Shown: positions 42,684 to 54,463, counted from the stretch's first letter. The stretch is 64,000 nucleotides of DNA from Sphaerulina vaccinii (GCA_022570795.1 JAKUDP010000025.1:573001-637000), one strand, 5' to 3'. Translations and numbers: made by a program. Notes: generated by a model not told the origin, from the letters alone.

Positions 42684-44148
42684 CGCATGGAACTACAGAA
42701 CTTGGAATTGTGCTGGTCGTACATTGTACGCGGTGATCCGTCGGATATGGAGCATTGCTCTTGCACATCGGCTGCTCGTCACTTGAGCAAACAGGAATAC
42801 CGGCGATCACGTCCTCCTGTGCGCCAGTGATGGGGATCGGCTCAGATAACTTGGAGCGAGCAAGCTCCTCTATGAATGAGGTTTGGGCGCTGATGACACG
42901 CTCGTAGTCGATCGGTTGCTTCTCACGCTGCTTTTGAGGCTGCAGGAGTGGCGACTCAAGCTCGCAGAGAGCCCCGTCATCTTGTCGTGATATCTCGGAG
43001 GGCTCTGGATCTCTGGAAGCTGCAGCAGGTGCCGTCGCTGAGCGGACTGGATGATCTGGATCAGCGGTGGCATCGGTCTCCATGTTATTGCTTGGTTTCG
43101 TGGCTGTGGCAACACTCTCTGGCTTCGATTCAGCCTGGGCTGCACTCGCTGGAATGTCTGGCCTTCGAGGTATCTTGCCCATAGCCACTAGCCACTCATC
43201 TCTTATGTCCTTCGTGGACCAGCTCAGATCTCGTGAACAGGAGAGGAATTTCTGTACTTGCCGTAATGGAGCCAGGATTATATGTGCAGTGGAGCTGGCA
43301 TAGTCTGACGCCAAATGTTTGGATTTCCCTTCCTGCCATGCAACGATAGCTCCCACGGCGGTCTCAAGCCTACGGAATTCTCGAAACATCCATCGTGCGT
43401 CTGGCTTCGTCAGCGTTGGCAGATTGTCGACACACCTCTCGAGGTCGGCATATCGATCGTTCACGACTTCCATTGCATAGAGAGCCGATCCTTCAGATGC
43501 GGAGCGACCAAGACTTTCTCCAGTCCAGCGCCCTAAGAGCTGTTCTGCGGTCGGTTGTGCAGTCGTCTTGGTGTTGACAGACAATCTCGGGATAAGTTCT
43601 TGCGCGATGGAAGAGTCCAGTGTATGAAGGCTATCGCTAGTCTTGTTGAGTGGTGTGAGTGGCAAGACCTCTTCCCCTTGCTCAGCTTCTTGTCGTACCA
43701 TTTGAATGTTGAGGCTCGGGAGAGAAGCTGCTCCTGCTTCTCGTGACTTGTTGACTGGCGGAGGAATCGCGTCGAGCCTTTTCGAGCTGCTCAAGGGCGC
43801 ATCCGGCGATGACCTCGGCGTATCACTCTTCCGCATACGTTGAAGCGGCGATGATGTTTCCTCTACTGCACCTTTCGAATCCTGATCAGCCTTGCCTACC
43901 TGCTCTGGTCGCTCGGCATCAAGTTTGTTGAGCATGGCATCAAACTTCGCATCGATTACAGCAGCAGACGTAAGCGATCCAGATTCGCGTCGCGAGGTTG
44001 GCTTGTCGGTCGTTGACAGGAGCGTGGAAATGAATGAATGGCTGGCCATTGCAAAGTCCGTGTCGGGAGTTCCAGATCCCTTCGCTTTAAGTGCCCTACG
44101 AGAACGGACGGCCGCACAAAGGCCAGCTTTGCCGAACACGACATTCAT
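42634..44148 (-). CDS. Repeat-sharing ORF between DUF6604 and HhH genes
   Basis: 504 residues from the first ATG at 44,148. The frame is open upstream to 44,193 and overlaps the stop of the DUF6604 gene. It contains one copy of a repeat of about 100 residues (LLGRWTGESLGR..., then LTKPDARWMFREFRRLE, then IVAWQEG). The same repeat occurs in the C-terminal part of the DUF6604 protein (VVGNWNGDDTGR..., LTRPNVEKK, IAEWQVGH). Residues just before its first ATG (YIEVQHDFAQLQDEM) align with sequence that follows the repeat in the DUF6604 protein. So this is probably a continuation of that protein after a one-base frameshift at about 44,195. The rest is disordered and acidic. Confidence 0.55.
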   Translation of the reverse strand: MNVVFGKAGLCAAVRSRRALKAKGSGTPDTDFAMASHSFISTLLSTTDKPTSRRESGSLTSAAVIDAKFDAMLNKLDAERPEQVGKADQDSKGAVEETSSPLQRMRKSDTPRSSPDAPLSSSKRLDAIPPPVNKSREAGAASLPSLNIQMVRQEAEQGEEVLPLTPLNKTSDSLHTLDSSIAQELIPRLSVNTKTTAQPTAEQLLGRWTGESLGRSASEGSALYAMEVVNDRYADLERCVDNLPTLTKPDARWMFREFRRLETAVGAIVAWQEGKSKHLASDYASSTAHIILAPLRQVQKFLSCSRDLSWSTKDIRDEWLVAMGKIPRRPDIPASAAQAESKPESVATATKPSNNMETDATADPDHPVRSATAPAAASRDPEPSEISRQDDGALCELESPLLQPQKQREKQPIDYERVISAQTSFIEELARSKLSEPIPITGAQEDVIAGIPVCSSDEQPMCKSNAPYPTDHRVQCTTSTIPSSVVPCDVSKASNDAAESHLRS

Positions 44149-44194
44149 CTCGTCTTGCAGCTGAGCAAAGTCGTGCTGCACTTCTATGTACAAT

Positions 44195-47100
44195 TTACAA
44201 TTTCAGATGGTCTGGGTGGGCATCCTTCCAAGTCGCGATGTTGTCGACCGCTGCCTTGATACTGGCTAGCTCTTCTCCTAGCCAATCTAGGTTCAAGGCG
44301 TCTTGATCTTCCACGAGCTCACTCCTGCAGCCTTCCAACTCGTTGTAACGTAGCAAGACTTGTTCGATGGCTTCAAGAACAGAGTCCGCGGACGCGTCGC
44401 AGGGAACTGGTCTGCCTTGCCACTTTTTTCGCACTCGCGAATGCTCTCTCGCGAACCAGCACCTCTCTGATCGAAACTCGCTCAGGCTGTCCTCAAAAGC
44501 TGACTCGCTCCACGCGCATATGTTGGAAACATCACCCGGAACGAAGTGGACTCTGAGTCTGTCCTGCACTCCGGCGAACTGATGTTGTATACTGAAGTCA
44601 CCAACGCCAGGCAGAATAATTTGGTCGTGTCCGACTTGCCACTCAGCAATCGAATCTGCCAAGCTCTTCACTTTCTGCAATTCCTGGGCGACCAATTTCT
44701 TCTCCACATTCGGTCGTGTTAGCACGTTGGTGCTTTTGAGGAACTCTTCTAGTACTTCAAATCGGTCGAGTACCTTCGACATCGATCGAAGCACTGTATA
44801 CACAGTCGAGTTAAGACCGATGCGCCCAGTATCATCGCCATTCCAGTTTCCCACCACCCGTTGTGCAGACTCGCTTGGAGCGGAATGATCAAACCTTGTG
44901 AAAAGCGCGTGGGTGTTCTGCTTGGACGGGTTAAGCGCTTCCGGAGAGTGGTCTTGAGGTTTCTGATCGGTAGCAGTCTTGTCGCTCGCTCCGGACTTGG
45001 TGTCCACTGAGCCATCCAATGCTGTGATTGGTTCGTGCTCAACTGCTGATTGTGGTTTTGTTGTGTCCGACCTCGCGGTGATCAATGCCTTTGCTGCATC
45101 GTAGCATTGGCTACCATAATGTGGGATAGCTTCTGTAATGACTTCGGACGTCAGCCGCAACAGCTCTCTGCTAGAGTGCTTGGGTTGAGGTTGGCCGGGA
45201 TGAGCCTCCTCCACAGCAGCTGCCCAAAGTATCTCGTCAACCATCTCTCGGTAAGTGAATCTTTGCGGTAGGCCTCGTTTGGCTTTAGCTGAAGAGACAA
45301 GGTTACCCACACGATCTTTGATGGTCTTCAGCAATAAGGCGCAGATCATCGTGAGCCTGCGGTAGTCGAAGTGCAGTCGAAAAGCATCGTTGTCAAGCGC
45401 AACTTTGGCTATTGTTAGCAGCTCCACGTCATGCAAAGCTGTGATGCCAGACTCGTTGAATATCGATGCAATTTTACCGTACTTTGCCTTCATACTGGGT
45501 CGACGTGACTGCTCTGGGCCTTGCAGGGTAAGCGTTACGAGCTCTTGGAGAGCCTTCTGTCGTGGTCGGCCTTCGCTCAAGTGCAAAGACCTACCTTCTT
45601 GGTAGCCATGAAGAACATTCCGAAACTTTGAGCCTCTGGCCAAGTATTGTGCCCGAGGCGTAGTCGAGCGTGGTGGAAGCTTGAGGCGCTGATTCGCAGC
45701 TTTCGAATTGCTGTACAGGGCCGCTCGCTTATCGGCCTCATGCTGCGAAAGGCCCATGACAACAGCAAATCGTTGCGACATTGATAAGTATGGCCTCTTG
45801 TCGTCGACACGAGTCAGGCCCAGTTGAGCGACTCCAAGATCCTGTAAAAGTAGTAGGCAGAGGGTAAGCAAGTATCTCTGAAGAGCACGGTTATGTCTCA
45901 GCGCGACTGTCTGTGAGCTTGTCGCCTTAGCAGGCTCAAGCTCAGTGAGACATGGGAAAGAGGGGATGCCTTTGGCCTACTACTGCTTACCTTGATAGCG
46001 TGTCTCATATCCTGCCATTTGTGTTCCAGCTGTTTTGAGAACCTGCAAGCAGCATACAGATGTGCCATGAGCTCTACCAGTCTAGTCTTCCTGCATAGTA
46101 GGAGAGCTTCTCGTTGATTGTAATCCAGAAAATTTCCTAGAGTAGCTCGTGAGCCTGTAGGAGACTCGAGCCATTGTGTGGGACTTCTTTTGCCTTCCGT
46201 ACTGCGTGATTTGAACTCCAGTATTGGCACTTTGCCAGCTCTCGAGGGAGATATGATGCTGGCTGTGAAGCTGGTCGTTGTCAGAGAGTATATCATGTCC
46301 TTGATTGTCGATGTATCATCGCCTTCCACAGGAAATTCAGGTTGCGATTGAAAGCGTTTGTCCTGGCTCAGTGCGACAGACTCCGCAAGGGTGTTACCGA
46401 AGCAACTTACCAGGTGCTTAGTGGCTGTGTGCATTGCTGTCCGAGGCACGTTCTTGGTCACGCTGAGGGAGAGCTGTAAGAGCATGAGCTGATCGACGGT
46501 GATGCAACTGTCCTCTCGGAAGTTGCGCAGGACTGTCGCAAGGATATTGTCGCCCCCGTTTCTACCAGCCGGTCGTGTCTTCAGTCCACTGGGAGTAGGC
46601 TTGGAGTAAGGGACGAGAGCGAGCTGCTGTATGAAGTCTTGCATCTCTTGGCCGATCATGCCGATCTCACATACCAGATCACAGACCGACCCAGGACCGG
46701 ACTGCCCGAATATACGCGCTTCGTCAAGCAGGTCTGCAGCTTCACAGAGAAGCTCTCCTGCCTCCGAGCAGACCTTCATGGTTGTCCAGAGATCTGCTGC
46801 AACCCCGAGCGTTCTGCGATTGATCTTCTTCAACGAGCTCCAGGTATTCATGACATCGAGGTCCCCATATTCTTGTATGTATCGTTGAGCGCCTTGCTCG
46901 ACCAGACCTGTGGCACACAGTGTGACATCCATGGCAACCGAGAGTGTCAATAGACCTTCACTCACGTCCGACCATGTCTCGAGGACGAACTTCTCAATGC
47001 TCGAGTAGGTCCGTAGCAGAAACAGCAAGTCGGTGTGAGATGCAGGAAGTCCAGCAGACGAAAGAGTTTCTTTGCGGAAGTTATCCAGGGCTAAAGATCG

Positions 47101-47833
47101 AGCTCTACTCACCCATGGCAACGCATGCTCCACTGGATGTGCTGTGAAGCCGTCCGGAAGGCTGTCAAGCATCGTGATTGGACCAGACTCATGTGTTGGA
47201 TGATACTGGCATAACTTTTGCAGCTCATCAATCCCGTTGCCAACAGCCGAGCCTTCGCTTTGGCCGCTGAAAACCGGGCGTGGTTGAGATGTTGATGTTG
47301 TGAGCAAGTCAGAAGCAGCAGTGGGACCGGTGGCAGCGTGATCTTCTTCATTACGAGGTAGCGTAGCAGGCTTTGCGGAGGGTGGCGAGTCTCTCGTGTT
47401 TGACTGAATACGCTCAAGTGTCGCACGAACGAGTGACAGAGTCGCAAGCCAGTCGTCATGACCTTTATCGCCTTCATAGGCTTTGGTCTGTCGGATCTCT
47501 TTTCTCAGGCTGATGGTATCACACACGAGCAGAAGGGCTGACTTGAGGTCGATCGGAGCCTTGGCTCCTTTCGGGCACTTTTCGAGGATGGCGGCAGAGA
47601 GTTTCTTGAGATCTGGATACGTGTTTGAGCCGTAGCGCTGATGCTTCAATTCGATGAGACCAGGGAGATCAACTGGGTCGCAGAGCTGAGTTGCTCGGTC
47701 AGTGAGCCAGTTTACGAGTGCTTTCTCGCCACTCCTAGGACATGATCAGCGTTCGCTCGCCTGGAACGTGGTGTGTAGTGCTGCCATACTTGTATCTCAT
47801 ATACATCTCGCTGGCGGACTGAACTCGCGCCAT
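44195..47833 (-). CDS. DUF6604 domain protein with helical repeats
   Basis: Three exons: 47,833-47,790, 47,734-45,991 and 45,841-44,195 (GTATGG...CCTAG, GTAAGC...TTACAG). They sum to 1,144 residues plus stop. The start (MARVQSASEMYMRYKSGEK, then LVNWLTDRA) with a conserved helical region to residue 150 matches the fungal DUF6604 N-terminal domain pattern (YK.....L..WL......). The middle is predicted helical and unassigned. The C-terminal third holds two helical repeats, the second ending IATWKDAHPDHLKL before TAA. The ORF that follows carries a further copy in a shifted frame. DUF6604 proteins have no established role. The stop may itself be a lesion (CAA to TAA) followed by a one-base shift. 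Confidence 0.7.
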
Positions 47834-48658
47834 GGCGATTTCCTGATGTCGTTGAACTGTTGCTAGAGGTCAATAGTTGAGTGGCTCAAGTCAGTGAGAA
47901 TGGCAGAGAGCGCCATGGAAACTTGCCACAAGGCAAACGCGTGAAGCAGCTCGACTTCACGTCGTCTCAACCGCCAAATTGGCCATTGGTCAAGTGCCGG
48001 GCCGATCGAAAGCGTATGCCGGCAGCCGTCGATGAGACTCGTTTGTTTGCAGAGACGCGCTGCGAAGTCTCATTCTTGAGACGTACTGACATTCTGGACG
48101 CGTCGAAGAAGCTGGTCGTCGCGCATAGCACAACCAACTCGTCGCCGCGGTGCCGGCCGCTTGAGCGTGTCTCTACCATCACGGGAAGTCAAGAGGCGGT
48201 AGACAGGTGGAGGTGTCGTGGGCCTGGCGCTTGCATACAGCATGCACTGTGGAGTTGTGAAACGCGAGATGCAGAAGACAGGTGAAGTGACAGGGATGGG
48301 AAGGAGATGGCGGGAAGAGTGGATCCTGCCAAGAAACTGGTCAGCGTTCCTTCTCCGAGTCGACAACCTATTTCGCCTTCCCAATTACATCGACATACAC
48401 CCTACATGTGGCGAACCCGCTTCCCGCGAGCAAGAGAAGAGACGTTCCATGGCTGTACTGTGGAGGTACAGCTTTTACTGTATCGCCGGCTGAGCTGTTA
48501 TGACTTCGACGGCTTGCAGCACGCTTAGGATCATGGAGTCGAAGCAAGAGGATGTGCATCACAGCAGTGATAAGTTCGTACAGCTCATGGTATGTCATTA
48601 TCGTGATGGTCTGTCTGCTGAACTTCCCAGCATTCCAAGGACTGTGACCAAAGACAGC
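47834..48658. other. Intergenic (DUF6604 upstream region)
   Basis: 825 bases without a supported gene. It should contain the promoter of the DUF6604 gene. Frames of 70-130 codons here overlap each other and lack motifs. Confidence 0.4.
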
Positions 48659-49258
48659 CTAATAAGCCTCAGGCTTCGTCCCATTCTTCTGCGCCCTTAC
48701 AATATCCAGTATTGATTCCAGCTCTTCATATGTGGTCTTCTTATCATCCACAGCTTTATCGACAGCCGCAAACGTCGACTTTACAGCCTCGGGCGCAGAC
48801 TCATCGACAGTAATCCACTCTCCAAAGACCGCTTCGAGCACATCACTCACGGCTGAGAAGTTTCCGAACTGGATACCAGTGTCATTTGCCTGTTCGACAA
48901 CTAATCAGCGCGGTCATCCCAAGGTAAATGGAGAACAACATACACTAAACCCAGTCAAGCTTCCCTTCACCGAAACACCATCCCACTCAAAGATCGCCGT
49001 ATCATTGTCGCGATCAGGTGAAGCGAACGATATCCTAAAGCCATCAGGCTGAACAGATCCGGAAGCGAAGATCGTCAGGCCTGGTATACCGATCTCAAGG
49101 TCTCTTTTCATTGGAGCTGCTTGCCCTGCTGTCCATTTGTTCCACACTGAAGGCGAGATGCTGTTGGTCTTTGTGACTTTGCCGCAAACGACTTGGCAGC
49201 CAACGTTCTTGAGAAAGAGCCCAGCGACTTTGAGACCTGCTCCTATGCCTGCGACCAT
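48659..49258 (-). CDS. Small protein of unknown function
   Basis: Two exons, 49,258-48,944 and 48,889-48,659, with a 54-base intron (GTATGT...GAACAG), giving 181 residues. The start MVAGIGAGLKVAGLFLKNVG is weakly amphipathic rather than a clear signal peptide. A beta-rich middle includes IFASGSVQPDGFRISFA and AIFEWDGVSVKGSLTG. Exon 2 is acidic and helical (AVDDKKTTYEELESILDIV). No family is recognised. Phase and borders are consistent. Confidence 0.6.
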
Positions 49259-49814
49259 GATGAAGTGAGTGTGGTGGGGATGGAATTTGAGGGGCGGGAC
49301 GAAGGAGCGTGCGAGGTTCTCATATTTCACAAGGCATATTGCCTTACTCATATATACTGACATGTTGACAGTCCATCGTCGTTTACCGTTTACGCACGTA
49401 TCAGAAACCTTCCACCGGTCGATTCCCTCGTCCGTCGAGACCATTGCGCTCTGCAGCGCTTGTTCGAATTCTCGGCACTTTGGCTTGGCACATGCCCTTT
49501 TTCCTGTTTCAGCAGCAGCCACCCATTCCAATCAACAACGCACATCGTTCTTGAGGCTTAGGCGAACATAAGTGGAGGGAATGTGGAGTCCAATAATCTA
49601 CAGATTGATCCGCTAGGCCTGTTGATCTGCATGTGGCAGGAGTTCCCTTTCGAAGGCTATGGTTTGGCGATTTCGTCGCTGATGATTGCCATACCCATAT
49701 CTATTCGCCGAGGAGGACCTTTCACTGCAACAACAACATCGATCTCTGGCACCGAGAACAACCCCACCACCCAAATGGAGGGAGACAAGAATCGCTCCAA
49801 CTACGCCTTCCTCA
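49259..49814. other. Intergenic
   Basis: No supported gene. Holds the upstream region of the small minus-strand gene and the 3' flank of the rhodopsin-like gene. Confidence 0.35.
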
Positions 49815-50888
49815 TCACCACCTTGAATCCACAGCCGGACTTCTCCCATAGTCCAGATTCGCAGAACCACCAGCATTCCCAGCCTCAGATTCATCATCAT
49901 TCCAGTGCCTCGTCGCCGGCTTGCTCTGCGGTGGTGGCTGAGTCGCTTCAACCTTCTCCGGCCAAAAGATCTCAACAAAGAACTCCTTAACAAGTCGATG
50001 ACAAGCCGGAACGCAACAACAAATCACACTCACAACACTTTCTACCAAACTCCAGATACAAAGTCCAGAGAGATCGCTCATAGGATCAGTCCTTTTTGCC
50101 GCATCTTCGACTTTCGTTGCTCGCATGATGGAGCAGATGATGACCCTGTAGCAAAGTCAGCCTTGATATCGACTCGGACGAACTCGAATAGACAGAGAGG
50201 AGTTAACTCACACAAGTCCCAGCCCGAATAGTCCCAGCACAGTTCCTTTCTTCTTCCTACTCATCTGCAGTCCCAGAATCTGTTTAATCGGAAGTGCCAC
50301 GACAACCATATCCGTGACGATACTGATGATGGTATTTGCGTAAAGATATGGCCTGTGGTCCTTACACTTGCCTCCGGATAAGTCGATAACCCTCGTCCAG
50401 AAGTAGCTGACAGGATTACACATCACAATCGCGAAGATGATGAGGAAGAAAGATGTCAGGAAGACGATGGCGATTGTCGCCCAACAAATCTTTCTAAACT
50501 TCTTCTGCTGCCCCGTCTCAGCATGAAAGATCCTGATATACAACAGCAGAGTGCTTGTCTTCGTAAGCGCCATGACGAGTAAGTAGTTGATCTGATCCAG
50601 CCAAATCAACAACAGCACATTCTTGAGTTGTGCTGGTGTTGCGTAATAGGTGTGTCGACCCAGTGCTTCGTTTGCGCTGACCAAGATGAGAAGGCAGCCG
50701 ATTGAAGAGCCTAGAGCTGCGAATAAGCAGGCCCAGTCATCGGGACCTATGCCAGAGGTTCCGGAAGTTGAGTGCTGGGGGACTTTGGAGGAGCGGTGGC
50801 GGGCGAGGAAGCGGATTGAGAGGAAGAAGATTAGGAAGGTGAGGAGGGCGGAGGTGCTTGATATCATGACGGCGGAGGAGGAGGACAT
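49815..50888 (-). CDS. Rhodopsin-like fungal integral membrane protein
   Basis: Two exons, 50,888-50,212 and 50,145-49,815 (GTGAGT...CTACAG), giving 335 residues. Seven hydrophobic segments follow the layout of the fungal rhodopsin-domain family (related to PTH11-like receptors): an N-terminal TM, then GPDDWACLFAALGSSIG, the segment around YLLVMALTKTSTLLLYIRIF, WATIAIVFLTSFFLIIF, a CNPVSYFW motif, TDMVVVALPI, and a last helix with CCCVPACHRL. The tail of about 70 residues is cytosolic and acidic. These proteins sit in the plasma membrane. Ligands are mostly unknown, and this copy lacks an N-terminal CFEM domain. Confidence 0.85.
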
Positions 50889-51231
50889 GCTTGTTGTGGT
50901 TCTTCTTGGTGTCGGATTGGGACTTGAGGGTTTGGGTACAGTGAGGAGTGAGTCTTATAGGACTGTTGAGAACAGTATGGTATGCTGCTCTTCCTTGCAA
51001 GTGATCGGCTTCATAGTATGTGGACTTCGTCGAATTCATCTCCGAGCAAGCTTCACCAATGCTATTTTTTTTGAATACTGGCGTCCAATGGCGTGGTGAA
51101 TAAGAAGATCCCGAGAGTCTAGTCGACCAGTGTTAACATCTCTGAATCCTGCTAGACTTTGGCACAGCACCCATTCCGTAAGCGCAATATCCCAGTGCTC
51201 GCACTTCGACGGAGATAGACTTACTACCAGA
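50889..51231. other. Intergenic
   Basis: Upstream region of the rhodopsin-like gene. No other signal. Confidence 0.3.
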
Positions 51232-51777
51232 TCAGGCCCACTCCTTCGTTTCCTCATCACTGACTCGCTCATTTCTCAAATCTCTCCTCTGCCTCTGCTG
51301 ACTGAGCCCTACCATAGAAACCCAGCAGAAGATCTGGAAGCAAAAAGCAGTAACCCGACAAATCCCATCCATCCAAGGCTTCAGATCAGCAGGCTGGGCT
51401 GGAAAGACGCCGTACTTCCACATCAAATCGATCATCCAGCCAATCACAAAGACCTGTCCGAGTGCAAACAGCGACACGATCAGGAGGAGCCGCATGGCAA
51501 TGTGGCACCTGTTACCGAGGTTGATCCGGTACTTGTGATGGAGATTGTTGTACCAATCCGTGATATGTTTGTATTGCCTGTATGTGGCGCTCGAGCTTGT
51601 TATAGTTTTGCTGTCAAGGCGTCAGTGGTACTCAAGTGGCTGTGATGCATGTGAGACTTACTAGAGTCCTCGTCGAAGCACTGCCTTCAGAGCGAAGCGA
51701 ATGAGGAAGTACCAGAGCGCTATACCAATCACCATAGCACACACCAGTGACGATGAAAGGACTGAGCGCGTGGTCAT
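51232..51777 (-). CDS. Small membrane protein, three hydrophobic segments
   Basis: Two exons, 51,777-51,662 and 51,610-51,232, with a 51-base intron (GTAAGT...TGACAG), giving 164 residues. Segment 1 is LVCAMVIGIALWYFLIRFAL directly after the start (MTTRSV). Segments 2 and 3 are MRLLLIVSLFALGQVFVIG and FCFQIFCWVSMVGL. The end is charged. The frame through segment 1 differs from the longest open frame at this place (to 52,087), which is low-complexity and not favoured. It may be a partial relative of the rhodopsin-like protein next to it, on the same strand, but the sequence does not show this. No family is recognised. Confidence 0.5.
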
Positions 51778-52778
51778 CTTTGGTAGTGGCGCCGAGTCTA
51801 GGCAAACTTGGAGTAGGCTCGGCTATTTCTCTGTGCAAGACTTCGGGGCAGGGGTCTCGAAAGCAGTCGGCGGAATGCATCTCTGCTGTGGAGAGGACGA
51901 CGATGTCGGGCGGAGGTAGGGTGTCATCGTGGTCAGGGGTAGTGACAGCGAGGGGTACGGCGTGTGATCGAGTCGTATTGGAGTCGCGGAATTTGTAGAT
52001 GCGGCGTGAGTCGATGGCGGTGGCTATTGGCATTGGCCAGGTCGTGTTGGCGCAGAGGATCCCTATCGTGGTGAGTGAGAACTCCATGTCGCTCGGAAGA
52101 TGTTGGTGTCGTCGAGATGAGGATGTTGTCGGCGAGGAGAAGAGTGTGCATGGGTCAGTGTTCGCTGAATTAGTGTGCGGGACCGCCGATGCAAGCTGGT
52201 CGTATGCATGAAGTGAAGTGAAGTGGAGCAGGGAGCTGCACAGCTGTGCGTGAAGCGAGTGGATGTAGCGTGGAACCTCTACTTACCATTGAAGTGCAGA
52301 GAATGCTCTGAGAGCCCTGAGATCCAATCTATGAAGGAAATGCACCTAGCATCCCGATGGTCCGCTCTGCTGTGCCTGCGCCTCTGCTTATGTCTACTTC
52401 GCTGGAGCAACATATCGCTCGCGACCTATTTGCGCTCATGTCGCCAAGTCAAGGACGTTCTGTGTCCTCGTCCCATACCTGTGAAGCAGTCGCGCGCTCA
52501 TCCAGCTATGCGGTACAAAGACCGCTCCCCATCTCGATAGTGTCGTCCCTGGAGTCTGCTGACCCAGTGTTGATACGAAGCAGGCGTGTGTCAAATCTCT
52601 GTACGTGTGCTCCCTGAGACATGGCTCATGCATCATTTGTACCAGCGCGCAAGTTGTTGACGCATGCCATGACCAACGCTAGGTACTTTGGCGCTCCGCA
52701 GAGCTTCTTCCATGCCGGCTCGCTGAGCATGATGTCCGATATGCCTTTGGCAGTCAAGCTCACTACATGCTCCAGATC
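51778..52778. other. Intergenic, about 1 kb
   Basis: No supported gene. An open minus frame to 52,087 covers part of it but lacks conserved features. Confidence 0.4.
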
Positions 52779-53523
52779 CTAAAAGGTATAGTCGATATAC
52801 CTCTCGCGGTAAACGGCAAGCCCCAGAGTGACCATGGCGGCAGCATATTCCTCGCGCCCCAGATTCTTAATCGTGATGGCATCCATCACCATCTGCACAT
52901 AAACAGGATGCTCGCATAGCTCGTCGGAGCCTCCGTGTAAGGCTGTTTCCAGGTCCTTTACGATGTACTTCGTGACGCCTTGCAAGAGATCGCAGTTCTG
53001 GATATCCTCGCCAGACTTGAGGCGCTCCTCGTAGATGTAAATCCCAGCTACTAAAGCGTCATCACCGTTATCGAAGCTGCTGAGCAGCGCGTTTATGACT
53101 CTTGCACGTAAGTCTGGAAGTCCGTACTAAGATTTGTCATTGATCAGCTCGATAACGCTGTTCAGTAGTAGATAGGAATGCGTACCTTGTTTGCGGCATT
53201 CCAGAGCTGCAAATACTCAGCCATCTCCTTGTTGAAGTCGAAGTCGATGCCGTAGAAGTAGCCAAGCAGATTTTTGATGACCCACCCCTCCTCGTCGAGC
53301 TGTACGACTCCATCGGCATCTTCCTTCAGCAGAGCACCATCGAAGGTGGTCCGAGCGAGCACGACACATTTGTGTACCTCTATGAGCTCACCATCCTCCG
53401 GCTCGATGAGAAGATCTGCGTATTCGTGGTTCTCCCACATGCTGCAGACGTGTCAGCTATGCCTTCTCGCGTATACACTTGGAGTGCTTACCTTCGCAAG
53501 ACCTCATCAGATGTTTGAGCCAT
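52779..53523 (-). CDS. BTB/POZ domain protein
   Basis: Three exons, 53,523-53,492, 53,441-53,186 and 53,126-52,779, with GTAAGC...CTGCAG and GTACGC...TCTTAG introns, giving 211 residues. The BTB core is visible as YADLLIEPEDGELIEVHKC, then VVLARTTFDGAL, which matches the D..I......(F)..HK.VL......F pattern. It continues with a helical region (MAEYLQLWNAANKYGLPDL). BTB domains mediate dimerisation, often as cullin-3 adaptors. Fungi have many short BTB proteins of unknown role. Confidence 0.8.
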
Positions 53524-53902
53524 CGCGAGATCTGGTCTTCTTATGTTGACTTGTGTCTTCACAGTCGTTGTGACAGGGTGAAGGTGATTGTGGTTGGAAG
53601 TTGGTGGCTGTAAAAAGGTGGAAGATGCAAGAGACGTGTAGAAAGAAGAAGATATAGGCGGCTGCAATGATCGCCAAGGTGGATGGCGGCGCTGCAGCTT
53701 CAACTTCACATGCCAAAGCTACATCTGTGCGCATTCACTCCCTGACAGCCATTCAAGTGAAATGGAAGGAGCGGCGCAGATGGTGAATGGGCCTGCAAAG
53801 TGAGCTAAACCCATACAAACAGACACATGTGAAGATAGAGGTGCGATCGCAGGAGTCATAGAGAATACTATACTGACACTGTACATTTCTCCCTCCAATC
53901 AT
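53524..53902. other. Intergenic
   Basis: Upstream of the BTB gene and 3' flank of the CUE1-like gene. No further signal. Confidence 0.35.
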
Positions 53903-54463
53903 CTACTCCCCATCCTTCTCCGCCATCTTCCTCCTCGCAGCAAGAATCATCTCCTCCCTCCTCCTCTTCAACGCCTCAGCCCTCTGCACCTTATCCGAAC
54001 TCCAAGCACTCTTCTTCTGCTCAGCATCACTCAACACTCTCTCCTTCCCCTTCCCTTCCACCTTCCCTTGCAACCCATACCTGCTTATCAAATCCTGTGA
54101 TTGCGCCTTTCCCCCAATCGTCCTCGTAGGTGTAGTCGTAGCAGGAGTTGGTAATTCAGGTCTAAATGTCGGAGGCGGATTGTCCAAGCCGCTCCCATCT
54201 AGTACTCGTGCAGTTGTGGCTTCTACATTTCCGCCATTACGTTGTAAATCCCAGGCTATGCTTCTGCGGTCTAGTTGGGGGAAGACTGCTGATACGGCGT
54301 CGATTTTTGCGGGGTCGATGCGTGAGTTGCTTCGCGAGGAGGAGGATGTGTTGCTGCCATTTGTGGGAGGTTTGCTCATGTACCAGCGTATTGCGAGGAA
54401 GCCAACTACGACTACGGCCACGATCTGGGGGATGTTGATCGACGTTGATGTATCGACTGCCAT
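53903..54463 (-). CDS. CUE1: CUE1-like ER membrane ubiquitin-conjugation factor
   Basis: 186 residues, single exon from ATG 54,463. Residues 10-30 are a membrane anchor (IPQIVAVVVVGFLAIRWYM). A Ser-rich linker leads to a CUE domain at about 50-92 (KIDAVSAVFPQLDRRSIAWDL, then NGGNVEATTARVL) that binds ubiquitin. The tail is basic and helical (KVQRAEALKRRREEMILAAR), where yeast Cue1 has its Ubc7-binding region. Yeast Cue1 anchors Ubc7 at the ER for ER-associated degradation. Size and layout agree. Confidence 0.85.
   Translation of the reverse strand: MAVDTSTSINIPQIVAVVVVGFLAIRWYMSKPPTNGSNTSSSSRSNSRIDPAKIDAVSAVFPQLDRRSIAWDLQRNGGNVEATTARVLDGSGLDNPPPTFRPELPTPATTTPTRTIGGKAQSQDLISRYGLQGKVEGKGKERVLSDAEQKKSAWSSDKVQRAEALKRRREEMILAARRKMAEKDGE

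Noticed and set aside
42640..42720. A 37-base intron joining the middle ORF to the HhH ORF (GTACAA...TGTAG)
   Set aside because: The phase would fit, but the length is below plausible fungal introns. Kept as an overlap or frameshift question instead.
51632..52087. 151-codon minus frame upstream of the small membrane protein
   Set aside because: Low-complexity composition. The membrane segment and splice phase support the other frame starting at 51,777.
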